Shown: positions 23,786 through 33,003, counted from the stretch's first letter. The stretch: 63,946 bases of DNA from Anaerolineae bacterium (GCA_016783145.1 JADHXD010000007.1:1-63946); one strand, 5' to 3'. Program-made: numbers and translations. Notes: generated by a model not told the origin, from the sequence alone.

Positions 23786-26179
23786 CTACTGATCGCCGAA
23801 CTTGACGACCGTGACTCCCGTGTCTCCCTCACCCTCCACGCCACTCCGGAAAGACTGGACCAACGGATGCGAGCTCAACAGCTCGCGAACCGCCTTGCGC
23901 AGCGCACCCGTTCCCTTGCCGTGGACGATGCGCACGTAGGGTGCTCTCGCCCGGTACGCCTCGTCCAGGTACTTTTCCAGCCTCGAGGCCACATCTTCGA
24001 CGCGGAGGCCTCGCAGGTGGAGCTCCAGGCTGATCGCAGGGGTGGGAGGCATCGCTACCTCGGCACTCTGCTCCTCAAGCGAGGCCACGGCCGCCTTGTG
24101 GCGGAGTTCGAGCGACGCACGCCGCGTGCGCACTCGAAAGGATCCAACCTGAGCCTCAGCAGCCTGCCCATCCAGGGCCAGGACCTGGCCGATCGCGTTC
24201 AGGTCGGCTACCCAAACCGTATCGCCCACGCCCAGCTCGTCCTCAGCGAGCAAGGGCAGATCGGGTAGGACGGGCTCAACCGGGGCGAGTGAGCGGCTGA
24301 GCGACTCCAGTTCGGCCTCGATCCCGGGCAGCTCGCCCGGGGCAGAAGCGATCATCGCCAATCTACGCCGCACGGCCCGCAGTTCTTGCTGCACGGCTCG
24401 CAGCTCTTCGGATGCCTGCTCTCGAGCCTGGTTCAGAACTGCCTCTCGCTCTTTCTCGATATCCCGCAGGCGGGCAGAAAGTTGGGCCGCCGTCTCTTCA
24501 GCCTGCGTACGCGCTTGTTCCGTCTGCTCGTGGGCCTGTGTTGTCAGGGCCTGCGTTTCCTTGATCTGGGCCAGGAATCGCTCGGCCTCCAGATGACTGC
24601 TCGAGACCATGCCCTGTGCTCGACGCACGATCGGTTCGGGCAGTCCCAAACGCGTGGCAATGGCAAACGCGTTTGAATGACCGGGCATCCCAATGGTTAG
24701 CTGATAGGTGGGGGACAGCGTCTCCAGGTCAAACTCGACACAGGCGTTGACAACAGCGGGTGTCTCCGAGGCAAAGCGCTTGAGCTCGGGATAGTGCGTG
24801 GTCGCCAGCGTCGTGGTCCGTCGCTGGCGCAGGTGTATCAGCAGCGATTGAGCCAGCGCCGCTCCCTCCAGCGGATCCGTACCCGCCCCCAGCTCATCCA
24901 GCAGCAGAAGCGAGCCATCGTTCACATCCTGCAACATGTGGATGATGTGGCTCATGTGCGATGAAAAGGTCGAGAGAGATTGCTCGATACTCTGTTCGTC
25001 GCCGATATCGGCGCAGATGCTCTCAAAAACCGAAAGCCGCGACCCTTCTTCTACGGGAAGGTGCAGCCCGCACTGCGCCATCAGTGCCAGCAGGCCAACC
25101 GTCCTGAGCGATACGGTCTTGCCGCCCGTGTTTGGCCCGGTAATGACGATGATAAAGTAGTCTTCACCCAGGTGGACATCGATGGGAACCACGGTCGCAG
25201 GATCGAGCAGCGGGTGGCGTGCCTTGCGCAGGTCGATCACCGAGCCCGGATGGGCCACAGTCGCCGACCGGATCGGACCGCGCAGGCGGGCAAAAGGCAC
25301 CATCTCGGGCATGGTCGCGCGTATGCTATCTGCGTATTTGGCCTTGGCCAATACCAGGTCGAGGGTAGCAAATGCCTCGACCGTGCGCCGCACTGGCTCA
25401 GCCGCATCAGCCACCCAGCTCGAAAGCGCCAGAAGAATACGCTCGACCTCTCGTTCCTCCGCCAACTGCAGTTCACGCCACTGGTTGTTGAGTTCCACCG
25501 TCGCCAGCGGCTCGATGAATAGCGTCGCCCCACTGGACGACTGATCGTGAACCAACCCAGGAATGCGCGCCCTCGAGTCTGCCCTGACCGGAATCACGTA
25601 GCGCCCATCCCGCTGGGTCACGTAGGCTTCTTGAAGATGGCTTGCATAGTTGGGGTTCGCGACGATCCGGTTCAGTTTGTCCATCAGGCGATCGTAGGCC
25701 ACCCGAAGCTCGGAGCGAATGCGCGACAGCGCCGGACTGGCGCGGTCCAGGACTTCGCCGTGCTCGCTGATGCACCGTTCGATCTCGCTCGTGACGTGTG
25801 GACAGGGCTCCAACGCTCGAGCGATGGACCCGATCAGGGGGAACGAATCCTCCAGCCTGAGCAGAGCGCGCCGCACGGTCCCCGCCTGTGTCAATGTGTC
25901 GCGAATGTCCAACAGATCCTGTGGAGGCAAGCGCGCACCGCGCAGCGCATTCTCGACCATCGGTCTCAGATCGTGCACGCCACCCAACGTAGAACCAGGC
26001 CGGACATCCAACAGCCCGCGTGCTTCCCACGTCTCTTGCTGTCGCTGGCGGACCTCGTCGAGGTCGGAAGACGGCGTCAACGCCAAGGCAAGCTCTTTGC
26101 CTGCCGAAAAGGACGTGTGCTCCGACAACCGGTCAAGGATCGCCGGCAGCTCTAGCTTTTCCCAGTATTTGGCTTCCAT
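23786..26179 (-). CDS. mutS2: Endonuclease MutS2
   Basis: The 797-residue protein starts LELPAILDRLSEHTSF, typical of MutS2. It has the core domain, the ATPase with Walker A GPNTGGKTVSL and the segment LLLLDELGAGTDPLEG, a long coiled coil (roughly residues 510-640), and a C-terminal Smr nuclease domain (LELHLRGLRVEDVASRLEKY, then VRIVHGKGTGALRKAVRELL). MutS2 suppresses recombination and in some bacteria splits collided ribosomes. The presence of an RqcH gene in the same window fits the ribosome-rescue role. ATG 26179 matches the family start; the frame is open to 26242. Confidence 0.94.
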   Translation of the reverse strand: MEAKYWEKLELPAILDRLSEHTSFSAGKELALALTPSSDLDEVRQRQQETWEARGLLDVRPGSTLGGVHDLRPMVENALRGARLPPQDLLDIRDTLTQAGTVRRALLRLEDSFPLIGSIARALEPCPHVTSEIERCISEHGEVLDRASPALSRIRSELRVAYDRLMDKLNRIVANPNYASHLQEAYVTQRDGRYVIPVRADSRARIPGLVHDQSSSGATLFIEPLATVELNNQWRELQLAEEREVERILLALSSWVADAAEPVRRTVEAFATLDLVLAKAKYADSIRATMPEMVPFARLRGPIRSATVAHPGSVIDLRKARHPLLDPATVVPIDVHLGEDYFIIVITGPNTGGKTVSLRTVGLLALMAQCGLHLPVEEGSRLSVFESICADIGDEQSIEQSLSTFSSHMSHIIHMLQDVNDGSLLLLDELGAGTDPLEGAALAQSLLIHLRQRRTTTLATTHYPELKRFASETPAVVNACVEFDLETLSPTYQLTIGMPGHSNAFAIATRLGLPEPIVRRAQGMVSSSHLEAERFLAQIKETQALTTQAHEQTEQARTQAEETAAQLSARLRDIEKEREAVLNQAREQASEELRAVQQELRAVRRRLAMIASAPGELPGIEAELESLSRSLAPVEPVLPDLPLLAEDELGVGDTVWVADLNAIGQVLALDGQAAEAQVGSFRVRTRRASLELRHKAAVASLEEQSAEVAMPPTPAISLELHLRGLRVEDVASRLEKYLDEAYRARAPYVRIVHGKGTGALRKAVRELLSSHPLVQSFRSGVEGEGDTGVTVVKFGDQ

Positions 26180-26251
26180 TGTCCTGGCTTTCAAAAAAAG
26201 GAGTCGGCCATGTACACTACCATAGCCGACCCGTGTTGGCAAACAGACGTG

Positions 26252-26803
26252 CTATAGAGCATTCATCAACAGCGGTGGCAGGTCGTATCCAAACATCCAC
26301 GGCTTGACGATAGCCAGCAAGACATACATAAAGGGCCGGAAGATAAAGGCCATCCACGAATTGGCCGTTTGGTCTCGGACAAAGAGCCGGAAATTCTCGT
26401 AGCCAATCCACGGATCGCCCGCGGTCGAAGAACGAAGGACCACCAGCAGTACGGAACAGTAGATCGCTGCGTTGAGAAATCCGAACACCATACCAAAGAC
26501 GTTGGACGCGATATGCATTCGTTCGGCGTTGAATTCACCGATCAACTCACGCGCCATCAAAAAGAGCAGCAGGTTCAAGACGCCCAGCAGGATGAGAAAA
26601 GCCAGCATGTCCGTCGCCGGAGCGGGCTGGCCTGTCCCCCTCAGTAAACGGCTCAAGCCCCGGTACCCCACCGTGGCAGCGACGACCGAGATATAGATCA
26701 ACGCCGTGTTCACGGACTGGCGAAGGACTCCGCGATAGAACCCCCAAGCTGCACCACCAGCCAGGGCGAGCAAGAACAAGACGTCAAAGAGCGTGAGTCG
26801 CAT
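26252..26803 (-). CDS. CvpA family membrane protein
   Basis: The 183-residue protein has four to five membrane helices. Its start LTLFDVLFLLALAGGAAWGFYRG, with VNTALIYISVVAATVGYRGLSR after it, is the CvpA/colicin V production pattern. In Firmicutes and Chloroflexota this gene is commonly found beside mutS2, as here (72 bp upstream). The biochemical role is unknown; it is linked to envelope properties in other bacteria. A much longer open frame on this strand continues upstream but is antisense to serS and the radical SAM gene. Confidence 0.82.
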   Translation of the reverse strand: MRLTLFDVLFLLALAGGAAWGFYRGVLRQSVNTALIYISVVAATVGYRGLSRLLRGTGQPAPATDMLAFLILLGVLNLLLFLMARELIGEFNAERMHIASNVFGMVFGFLNAAIYCSVLLVVLRSSTAGDPWIGYENFRLFVRDQTANSWMAFIFRPFMYVLLAIVKPWMFGYDLPPLLMNAL

Positions 26804-26893
26804 GGTATGACACTCCGTTTTCCTGGGCCATTGGGCCCGGCACGTCGCCACAGTCCTGACTCTGAAAGGAGATCCCACATTCTGCTTGACATC

Positions 26894-26922
26894 AGTATAC
26901 CACACGGCTGCGGCCCAGGCAA
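26894..26922 (-). promoter_or_regulatory. Sigma70-type promoter of the cvpA-mutS2-xrt run
   Basis: On the minus strand TTGCCT (26917-26922) and TATACT (26894-26899) are 17 bp apart, 90 bp before the cvpA ATG. Confidence 0.6.
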
Positions 26923-27042
26923 GTTGTAGGGTCATCGCATACGGAGACCCGACATCAGCACTCGCAGGGTGCCCTGGGCATCCCAGTACTCCCCACGCGA
27001 ACGGAAACGCTCGGTTCAGTCCAAGCGCAAGGGCCCTATCAC

Positions 27043-27071
27043 TTGACAATGAGCGCGTTGGACGATATGAT
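27043..27071 (+). promoter_or_regulatory. Sigma70-type promoter of the radical SAM gene
   Basis: TTGACA (27043-27048) and TATGAT (27066-27071) are 17 bp apart, 50 bp before the ATG. Confidence 0.7.
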
Positions 27072-27121
27072 AGACCGCACTGCACCGGCAGGCCAGAACA
27101 GCAGGACACGGACGGACAGAT

Positions 27122-27997
27122 ATGCCAGATCTTCAGGCCGAGCTCAAAGCAGCCTGGCGCGTGCGCCAGGCCCGTTTTCCACCTCAGATCACCTTCGCAT
27201 ACCCGTTGGACACGGCGCTGGTCAGCTTGACCGGCCAACGCTGCTCGTTGCAGTGCGCTCACTGCGGCGGGCACTACCTGCGCCACATGCAGCCAGCCTG
27301 GGATGCGCACGTGGGTGCCGCAACCAGCGTCCTGATCTCTGGCGGATGCGACCTGGAAGGACGCGTTCCAGTGACAGGGTACCTGGAACAGATCCGGGCG
27401 ATCAGACCCGATCGCCGGCTGAACTGGCACGTGGGATTCATCGACGAACAGACGGCGCAAACCATCGCCCCCTACGTGGACGTCATTTCGTTCGACATCG
27501 TGGGGGATGTGGAGACCATCCGCGCCGTATACGGCCTGGACAAGACCCCTGCCGACTATGCCGCCACCTATGCGATGCTGCGCCGCTACGTACACGTCGT
27601 GCCCCACATCACCATCGGGCTGCACTGCGGCGCGATCGGACACGAGCGCCGGGCAATGGAACTGCTGGCTGACGCGGGTCTCGATGCCCTGGTCTTTATC
27701 GTATTCATCCCCACGCCGGGTACGCGCTATGCCGACTGCCCCCCGCCGGAGATAGAGGAGGTCGCCCTCCTGCTTGCCGAAGCGCGGCAGCGCTTTCCAA
27801 CGATCCCCATTCACCTGGGCTGCATGCGTCCCCAACGAGACTATCGAGCTCAACTCGATCCCCTTGCCGTGCGCGCCGGGGTGAACGTCCTGGTCAGCCC
27901 CACGCGCGAGGGTCGGGAGACCGCCCAGGCATTGGGACTGCAGGCCATCCAGACGCGCGAGTGCTGTGTTTTCGTTGACAGGGCATGTCGATCGTGA
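27122..27997 (+). CDS. Radical SAM protein of unknown substrate
   Basis: The 291-residue protein carries the radical SAM cluster motif CSLQCAHC (CX3CX2C, residues 41-48), followed by GGHYLRHM and an SGGCDLEGRVP segment that fits the SAM-binding GGE-type motif. A barrel continues with YVDVISFDIVGD and HITIGLHCGAIGHE, then a late FIPTPGTRYADCPPPE block and a C-terminal ECCVFVDRACRS tail with further cysteines. The overall form resembles biotin-synthase-like enzymes. The extra cysteines might bind a second cluster, but this is not certain. It is monocistronic; its stop overlaps the spacer of the serS promoter. Confidence 0.8.
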   Translation: MPDLQAELKAAWRVRQARFPPQITFAYPLDTALVSLTGQRCSLQCAHCGGHYLRHMQPAWDAHVGAATSVLISGGCDLEGRVPVTGYLEQIRAIRPDRRLNWHVGFIDEQTAQTIAPYVDVISFDIVGDVETIRAVYGLDKTPADYAATYAMLRRYVHVVPHITIGLHCGAIGHERRAMELLADAGLDALVFIVFIPTPGTRYADCPPPEIEEVALLLAEARQRFPTIPIHLGCMRPQRDYRAQLDPLAVRAGVNVLVSPTREGRETAQALGLQAIQTRECCVFVDRACRS

Positions 27998-28003
27998 TAT
28001 AAT
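27975..28003 (+). promoter_or_regulatory. Perfect consensus sigma70-type promoter of T-box-serS
   Basis: TTGACA (27975-27980) and TATAAT (27998-28003) are 17 bp apart; both hexamers match consensus exactly. The start point would be near 28010, just before the T-box leader. Confidence 0.9.
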
Positions 28004-28026
28004 ACGGACAACCGAATTCTGACCAA

Positions 28027-28286
28027 CGGCAGTGACAGAGACGAGTAGGCCGGGGAAGTGTCCAGAGAGTTGCCGGGCGGTGCGAGGCGACCACGGAACC
28101 GACTGAATCCACTCCTGAGCTGGCAGGACGAATGCCTGCCCGGTGCGCCCGTTATCGCGCCAGGGTGTACCCGCATCGCTTGCCGATGTGGCGCACCCGC
28201 AGAGATCGTTCGCCAGAGGGCGACGATGAAGAAAGGTGGCACCACGGGCCCCCGTCCTTTCACAGGCGGGGGGCCTGTTTTTTTTC
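28027..28286 (+). promoter_or_regulatory. T-box riboswitch, serine type
   Basis: The leader shows the T-box parts in order: an AGTA loop-E motif (28044-28047), the AGAGAG distal element (28064-28069), a specifier loop with TCC, a serine codon (28108-28110, preceded by GAA), and the T-box proper AGGTGGCACC (28234-28243). A terminator stem with GGGCCCCC and GGGGGCC is followed by eight T (28278-28285). The TGGC of the T-box suits a tRNA ending G-CCA, and tRNA-Ser normally has G73. Uncharged tRNA-Ser should stabilise the antiterminator and turn on serS. Confidence 0.93.
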
Positions 28287-28312
28287 GTTCGATGCACAAG
28301 GAGAAGGAGAAC

Positions 28313-29626
28313 ATGATCGACATCAGGCTCATCAGAGAGAAACCAGAGTGGGTCAAAGCAGAGATCGCCAAGCTGGGCATCGACGCGCCGATCGACCGGA
28401 TCCACGAGCTCGACGAGCACCGCCGCCAGATCCTGACCCAGGCTGAGGCGCTGAAAGCCGAGCGCAACCAGGTCAGCAGATCGATGGGACCGCTGCAGGG
28501 TCGGATCAGAAAGGCGCAAGGAGACGAAAAGGTCCGCCTCGAAGCACAGTTCGAGAGCGTGCGCGCGCGGATGAGCGAGGTGGGCACGCAGATCAAGTCG
28601 TTTGATGACGAGCTGCGTGAGATCGACGCCCAAATCCAGGACGATATGCTCCAAGTGCCCAACCTGCCTGACCCCGAGGTGCCCCTGGGTGCAGACGAAA
28701 GCGAAAACATCGTCATCCGCCAGGAAGGAGACCCGCTCGAGTTTGACTTTGAACCCCTTCCTCACTGGGATCTGGGCCCTATGCTGGACATCATCGACTT
28801 TGAACGGGGCATCAAGCTCTCGGGAACGCGCTTCTATGTGCTCAAGGGAGCCGGCGCGCGGCTGCAGCGCGCCCTCATAGCCTGGATGCTCGACCTGCAC
28901 ATCTCGCAGCACGGCTACACCGAGATCTATCCACCCTCTGTGGTACAGGCCAAATGCCTGATCGGCACCGGTCAACTGCCCAAGTTCGCCGACAATGTCT
29001 ACCACGACGTGGAGGATGATTTCTGGTGGGTGCCCACGGCTGAGGTGCCGGTGACCAATCTTCACCGCGAAGAGATCATCGAGCCGGGCGTTCTGCCGCT
29101 GTACTATGTCGCCTATACACCGTGCTGGAGGCGCGAAAAGATGAGCGCGGGACGGGATGTGCGCGGCATCAAGCGCGGGCACCAGTTCGACAAGGTCGAG
29201 ATGGTCAAGGTCGTCGAGCCAGAGGCATCGGCGGAGGAATTGATGACCCTGATCGACAACGCCGCCGACGTTTGCCGTATGCTAGAGATCCCGCACCGTG
29301 TGGTGCAAATGTGCACCGGAGACCTGAGCTTTAGCGCCGCGGCGAAATACGATATCGAGCTGTGGGCGCCGGGGTGCGACGAATGGCTGGAGGTCAGCTC
29401 GTGCTCGAATTTCAGGGACTTTCAGGCCCGGCGTGCGCAGATCCGCTATCGCCCCGAGAAAGGCGCGCACGCCCGGTTCGCACACACGCTTAACGGTTCG
29501 GGACTGGCGCTGCCGAGGACGCTGATTGCCGTCATCGAGAACTGCCAACAGGCTGACGGAAGCGTGGTCATCCCTCAGGTGCTGCGGCCCTATATGGGCG
29601 GGATCGAGGTCATCCGCCCCGCCTGA
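28313..29626 (+). CDS. serS: Seryl-tRNA synthetase
   Basis: The 437-residue class II synthetase starts MIDIRLIREKPEWVKAEIA and has the long N-terminal coiled-coil arm that grips the tRNA variable arm (residues about 30-105). The catalytic core includes VPTAEVPVTNLHREEII, motif 2 as TPCWRREKMSAGRDVRGIKRGHQF, LELWAPGCDEWLEVSSCSNF-type text and the late NGSGLALPRTLIAVIENCQQ. Length is normal. GGAGAAGGAG precedes the ATG. Expression is set by the serine T-box upstream. Confidence 0.97.
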   Translation: MIDIRLIREKPEWVKAEIAKLGIDAPIDRIHELDEHRRQILTQAEALKAERNQVSRSMGPLQGRIRKAQGDEKVRLEAQFESVRARMSEVGTQIKSFDDELREIDAQIQDDMLQVPNLPDPEVPLGADESENIVIRQEGDPLEFDFEPLPHWDLGPMLDIIDFERGIKLSGTRFYVLKGAGARLQRALIAWMLDLHISQHGYTEIYPPSVVQAKCLIGTGQLPKFADNVYHDVEDDFWWVPTAEVPVTNLHREEIIEPGVLPLYYVAYTPCWRREKMSAGRDVRGIKRGHQFDKVEMVKVVEPEASAEELMTLIDNAADVCRMLEIPHRVVQMCTGDLSFSAAAKYDIELWAPGCDEWLEVSSCSNFRDFQARRAQIRYRPEKGAHARFAHTLNGSGLALPRTLIAVIENCQQADGSVVIPQVLRPYMGGIEVIRPA

Positions 29627-29648
29627 TCTGTGTTCTTCCTGCGGGCAG

Positions 29649-29699
29649 GCACACGCACCCGGCAAGCGGGCACACGCACCCGGCAAGCGGGCACACGTT
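29649..29699 (+). repeat. Tandem 21-bp direct repeat
   Basis: A 21-bp unit containing CACACGCACCCGGCAAGCGGG occurs from 29650 and again from 29671, with a partial third copy from 29692. It ends directly at the promoter of the HTH gene, so it may be a binding array for a regulator. Confidence 0.6.
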
Positions 29700-29729
29700 T
29701 TGTAACTTTGTGCAGAACTGTGCTATAAT
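29700..29729 (+). promoter_or_regulatory. Sigma70-type promoter of the HTH gene
   Basis: TTGTAA (29700-29705) and TATAAT (29724-29729) are 18 bp apart, 50 bp before the ATG. The 21-bp tandem repeats abut the -35 box. Confidence 0.7.
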
Positions 29730-29778
29730 ACTTGTAGGCTCCCAAGTCAGCCGATCTGGGCAATGCAGGGAGGGGAAA

Positions 29779-30459
29779 ATGATCTCTGAAGAAGCGGTCC
29801 TTATCCGGAACAAGATCACCGGTGTGCTGCTGCGTGGCGCACGCCTACACGCGAAAAAGAGCGTCCAGGAATGCGCGGAAGCGCTTTCTTCTGATCCAGA
29901 GTTTGTGGTGCGTGCCGAAGAAGGAGAGGAAGGCCTGACCTTGCCTCAGCTAGAGACTCTGGCTCACCTTCTGCAGGTGCCTCTGTCCGATTTCTTGGGT
30001 GAGGGCGAGCTGCCGCCAGACCAAGACCATCGCGAGCCGCCGCCCTATGAGAACATCAGGACCCTCCGCCGCAAGATCATCGGCGTCCTCTTGCGGCAAG
30101 CCCGGCTGGAGGCGGACCGCACACCGGAAGATGTGACCTCGCGCCTGAGCATGACACCTGAACGCCTGGAGCACGTCGAGTTGGGGGAGGAGCGGATCAC
30201 GCTGGTTGAGCTTGAGGAGTTGTCCAAGACACTGGGCCTTGCTTTCGACGATCTCATCTCCGAAGACCTTATGCCGCCCTCTCTGCACGAGCCCGACAAC
30301 CACGGCCTGCCGCAGTTGGGGCATCTTCCGTCGGATATCCAGGCGTTCATCAAGGAACCGATCAACTTGCCCTATCTGCAAATCGCGATGAACCTCAGCC
30401 AAATGCCATCCGATAGGCTACGACTGATCGCATCGGGACTGCTCGAGATCACCTACTGA
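29779..30459 (+). CDS. Duplicated helix-turn-helix (XRE-like) regulator
   Basis: The 226-residue protein has two similar HTH units of about 75 residues. The first contains RNKITGVLLRGARLHAKKSV and ends LLQVPLSDFLG; the second contains RRKIIGVLLRQARLEADRTP and ends TLGLAFDDLI. Both match the XRE/Cro form. A C-terminal part (LPSDIQAFIKEPINLPYLQIAM ... DRLRLIASGLLEI) may serve dimerisation. The ATG at 29779 has GGGAGGGG upstream; an earlier frame start would lie inside the promoter. It could bind the tandem repeats upstream of its own gene, but that is inference. Confidence 0.78.
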   Translation: MISEEAVLIRNKITGVLLRGARLHAKKSVQECAEALSSDPEFVVRAEEGEEGLTLPQLETLAHLLQVPLSDFLGEGELPPDQDHREPPPYENIRTLRRKIIGVLLRQARLEADRTPEDVTSRLSMTPERLEHVELGEERITLVELEELSKTLGLAFDDLISEDLMPPSLHEPDNHGLPQLGHLPSDIQAFIKEPINLPYLQIAMNLSQMPSDRLRLIASGLLEITY

Positions 30460-30622
30460 TCCGGGTGCGGCAGGGCCTTTGGAAAGAGATTCACGATATG
30501 CGCTTTGCCGCGCACGCTGAGAAAAAGAGTGCTCATGGTCTTGGTGTCTGCGTTGGCCTCCAGATCGAGGCTTCGCACAGTTCGATCTGCGCGAGACGTG
30601 GTTGTCGCCCTGGGTAAATCCT

Positions 30623-32344
30623 ATGACGTATGAGCACCCCGTCTCTGGACAGACTCGAGATCAGTTCTACCTGGAGAATCTGTCCCGCCTTTCCTCCTAC
30701 CGCGCCCATGACGAGGTGCTTTCTGAGGCGCTGTCTCTCCTGATCAATCTGTTCAGGGCGAGTGGGGGATCGGTCCTCTATGTGTCCACGCTCTCTCATT
30801 CTGCTCGCCAGGGCGAACTCTCGGGCGCCGCTCTTGCGTGGATCGAGCGCTGGGACAGTGCGCTCCGAGCCCGACTGCGAGCGCGGACCCGCCAGGTGCA
30901 GCTCCCGAGCTTTGCCCCGGCAACCCAGCGTATCCTGCCCGGCCAAGAAGGGGCCGTGATCCTCATTCCTCTGATCATCCACGAGCGTGTCTGTGGATCG
31001 ATCACCCTCGCCCTGCCCACGGCGCACGATCTGGATCATCACGATGAACAAGCCCTTGGTATCTTTGCCACCGGGGTCTGTGCAGTGGTCGATCACCTGG
31101 AGCAACTGAACCTCGCCCGTCAAAGGCTGAGCCAACTGGGCCTCTTTTACCAGATGGGGCGGACCATGAGCTCTACCTTTGACCTGGAGCGCCTGTTCCA
31201 GAGTACGATCGATCTGGCGATCTCGGTGGTCGACGCGCAGGGGGCAATGTTGATGCTCCTGGATCGAGAGCAGAAAGACCTGGTCTGCCAGGTATCTCGA
31301 GGAGGCACACGATCCATCCACGCGCAGCGCGTCTGCATCGGCCGGGGCATCGCCGGATGGGCAGCGCAGCACGGACAGCCTGTGCTGGTCAACGACCCGA
31401 GCACAGACGCTCGCTTTGATCCCGAGATCGACGGATTCCTTGAACATCCCACCTCTGCCGTGCTCTGCGTGCCCCTCAAGATCAAAGGCAGCGTCATCGG
31501 CGTCATCGAAGCCGTGAACAAGGCATCCTTTTCTGCATTCGACGCGGAAGACGCCAGTGTTCTGAACACGCTGGCGGGCGAGACAGCCATTGCCCTCGAC
31601 AACGCCCGGCTCTACCATGCCCTGCGCACAGAGCGAGACCGGATCATCGAGGCCCAGGAAAGCGTGCGTCGAGAGCTGGCCCGCAATCTACACGATGGCC
31701 CCGTTCAGCTCCTGGCATCCCTGGCGATGGGACTCGACTACCTGGAACGCGTGATCCAGGTTGAGCCTGGGCGGGCGATCGAGGAACTGGATGCCCTGCG
31801 CAAAATGGCCCGCCGGGCCTCACAGGATGCACGGACATTGCTCTTTACCCTGCGTCCTGTGATCCTCGAAACGCAGGGCCTGGTCCCCGCCTTTCAGACA
31901 TATATCGAGCGCCTGGATGCCAGTGAGCGGTTCACACCGCACCTGGACACAGGCGCCCTCCTACACGAACCGGATGTTCGTACAGCGGCCGTGATCTTTT
32001 CCATCGTTCAGGAAGCCGTCACCAACATCCAGAAACACGCCCACGCCACGAACGTGTGGATTCGACTGCGCGAAGAGGAGAGCGAACTCGTCGTCAGCGT
32101 AGAAGACGACGGCATGGGGTTCGACATCGAGTCCGTAGAAGCCAACTACGACCAGAGGGACAGCTTTGGACTGCTGAACATGCGAGAGCGCGCCGAACTC
32201 ATCGACGGCGTGCTCAGACTCGAGTCCGGTCCTCAGCGGAACGCACCGGGCACGTTGATCGAGCTGCGCGTTAGACTACCAGAGGGAGAGAGACCTAAAA
32301 ATGGAACCTCGAGCGATGCATCAAGAGATCGGGAGCACGAATAA
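30623..32344 (+). CDS. GAF-domain sensor histidine kinase, NarL/LiaS type
   Basis: The 573-residue soluble kinase has an N-terminal GAF-like region (about residues 30-165) and a clear second GAF domain (about 190-340: LERLFQSTIDLAISVVDAQGAMLML, GRGIAGWAAQHGQPVLVND, SAVLCVPLKIKGSVIGVIEAVNK). A HisKA_3 dimerisation helix follows with the phospho-acceptor in RRELARNLHDGPVQLLASLA, then a HATPase domain (VIFSIVQEAVTNIQKHAHAT, VEDDGMGFDIES, FGLLNMRERAELIDGVLRL). No membrane helix is seen, so it is cytosolic. No response regulator is adjacent. ATG 30623 is chosen; TTG 30602 is in frame but has no ribosome-binding site. Confidence 0.88.
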   Translation: MTYEHPVSGQTRDQFYLENLSRLSSYRAHDEVLSEALSLLINLFRASGGSVLYVSTLSHSARQGELSGAALAWIERWDSALRARLRARTRQVQLPSFAPATQRILPGQEGAVILIPLIIHERVCGSITLALPTAHDLDHHDEQALGIFATGVCAVVDHLEQLNLARQRLSQLGLFYQMGRTMSSTFDLERLFQSTIDLAISVVDAQGAMLMLLDREQKDLVCQVSRGGTRSIHAQRVCIGRGIAGWAAQHGQPVLVNDPSTDARFDPEIDGFLEHPTSAVLCVPLKIKGSVIGVIEAVNKASFSAFDAEDASVLNTLAGETAIALDNARLYHALRTERDRIIEAQESVRRELARNLHDGPVQLLASLAMGLDYLERVIQVEPGRAIEELDALRKMARRASQDARTLLFTLRPVILETQGLVPAFQTYIERLDASERFTPHLDTGALLHEPDVRTAAVIFSIVQEAVTNIQKHAHATNVWIRLREEESELVVSVEDDGMGFDIESVEANYDQRDSFGLLNMRERAELIDGVLRLESGPQRNAPGTLIELRVRLPEGERPKNGTSSDASRDREHE

Positions 32345-32876
32345 GAGCAAAGCCCAAGCGCTTGCCGAACAGGGACGCCTGCTCTTCCGCCAGGGCGAGT
32401 ACGAGGATGCGCTATCGCATTTGCACCAGGCTCACGAGGAGTACAAGAGCGACGGTGATCAGAATGGCGTCGCGGAAACGGCGAACGACATCGGCGTGCT
32501 GTACATTGTCACCCAACGCCCACTGGAAGCGGAGACGTGGCTGGATGAAGCGCACCGGTTGTTCGTGGATATGCAGGACTATGATGGCGAGGCGCAGACG
32601 CTGGGCAACATCGGCAGCATGTTCCGCGCACGGGGGGATCTCAAGCAGGCCGCCGCCAACCTACAACTGGCGGCAGACCGCTTCCACCTGGTCGGCGATG
32701 ACGAGCGGAGAGCCGCCACCCTCAGAGTGTTGAGCATGGTGCGTCTGCGCCAGTTCCGTTTCTTGCAGGCGCTGGCGGCCTATGAAGCGGCCCTGGCCAG
32801 CGTCCCCAACCCGACCATCCTTCACAGGCTCCTGCGACGTATCCTTTCGCTGCCGCTGCGCCTGGCCCAGCGCTGA
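32301..32876 (+). CDS. TPR-repeat protein downstream of the histidine kinase
   Basis: The 191-residue protein has about four tetratricopeptide units: AQALAEQGRLLFRQGEYEDALSHLHQA, NGVAETANDIGVLYIVTQRPLEAETWLDEA, EAQTLGNIGSMFRARGDLKQAAANLQLA and ATLRVLSMVRLRQFRFLQALAAYEAA. Such proteins are protein-protein adaptors. The ATG lies 44 bp inside the kinase gene, so the two are translationally coupled and likely work together. A hairpin terminator follows. Confidence 0.82.
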   Translation: MEPRAMHQEIGSTNKSKAQALAEQGRLLFRQGEYEDALSHLHQAHEEYKSDGDQNGVAETANDIGVLYIVTQRPLEAETWLDEAHRLFVDMQDYDGEAQTLGNIGSMFRARGDLKQAAANLQLAADRFHLVGDDERRAATLRVLSMVRLRQFRFLQALAAYEAALASVPNPTILHRLLRRILSLPLRLAQR

Positions 32877-32920
32877 CCGCATCCTTTCCCCTGCGTCCGG
32901 AGCGCCCGATCGGATATCAA

Positions 32921-32946
32921 AACGCCACTCCGCTTGGAGTGGCGTT
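32921..32946. terminator. Bidirectional intrinsic terminator
   Basis: AACGCCACTCC (32921-32931) and GGAGTGGCGTT (32936-32946) are exact complements with loop GCTT. It sits between the TPR gene and the convergent EF-G-like gene, with short T/A runs on both sides. Confidence 0.8.
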
Positions 32947-33003
32947 TCGAAATCGAGCCAACGTTATCTGCGCGACAGTTACGCGACCGCCGCCGCAGCG
33001 TGC

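Noticed and set aside
26252..29182. 976-codon open frame on the minus strand
   Set aside because: Only the last 183 codons (CvpA) are real. The rest is antisense to serS, its T-box and the radical SAM gene.
29641..29700. Possible CRISPR-like repeat
   Set aside because: The units are directly tandem with no spacers, only about 2.5 copies, and no cas gene is present.
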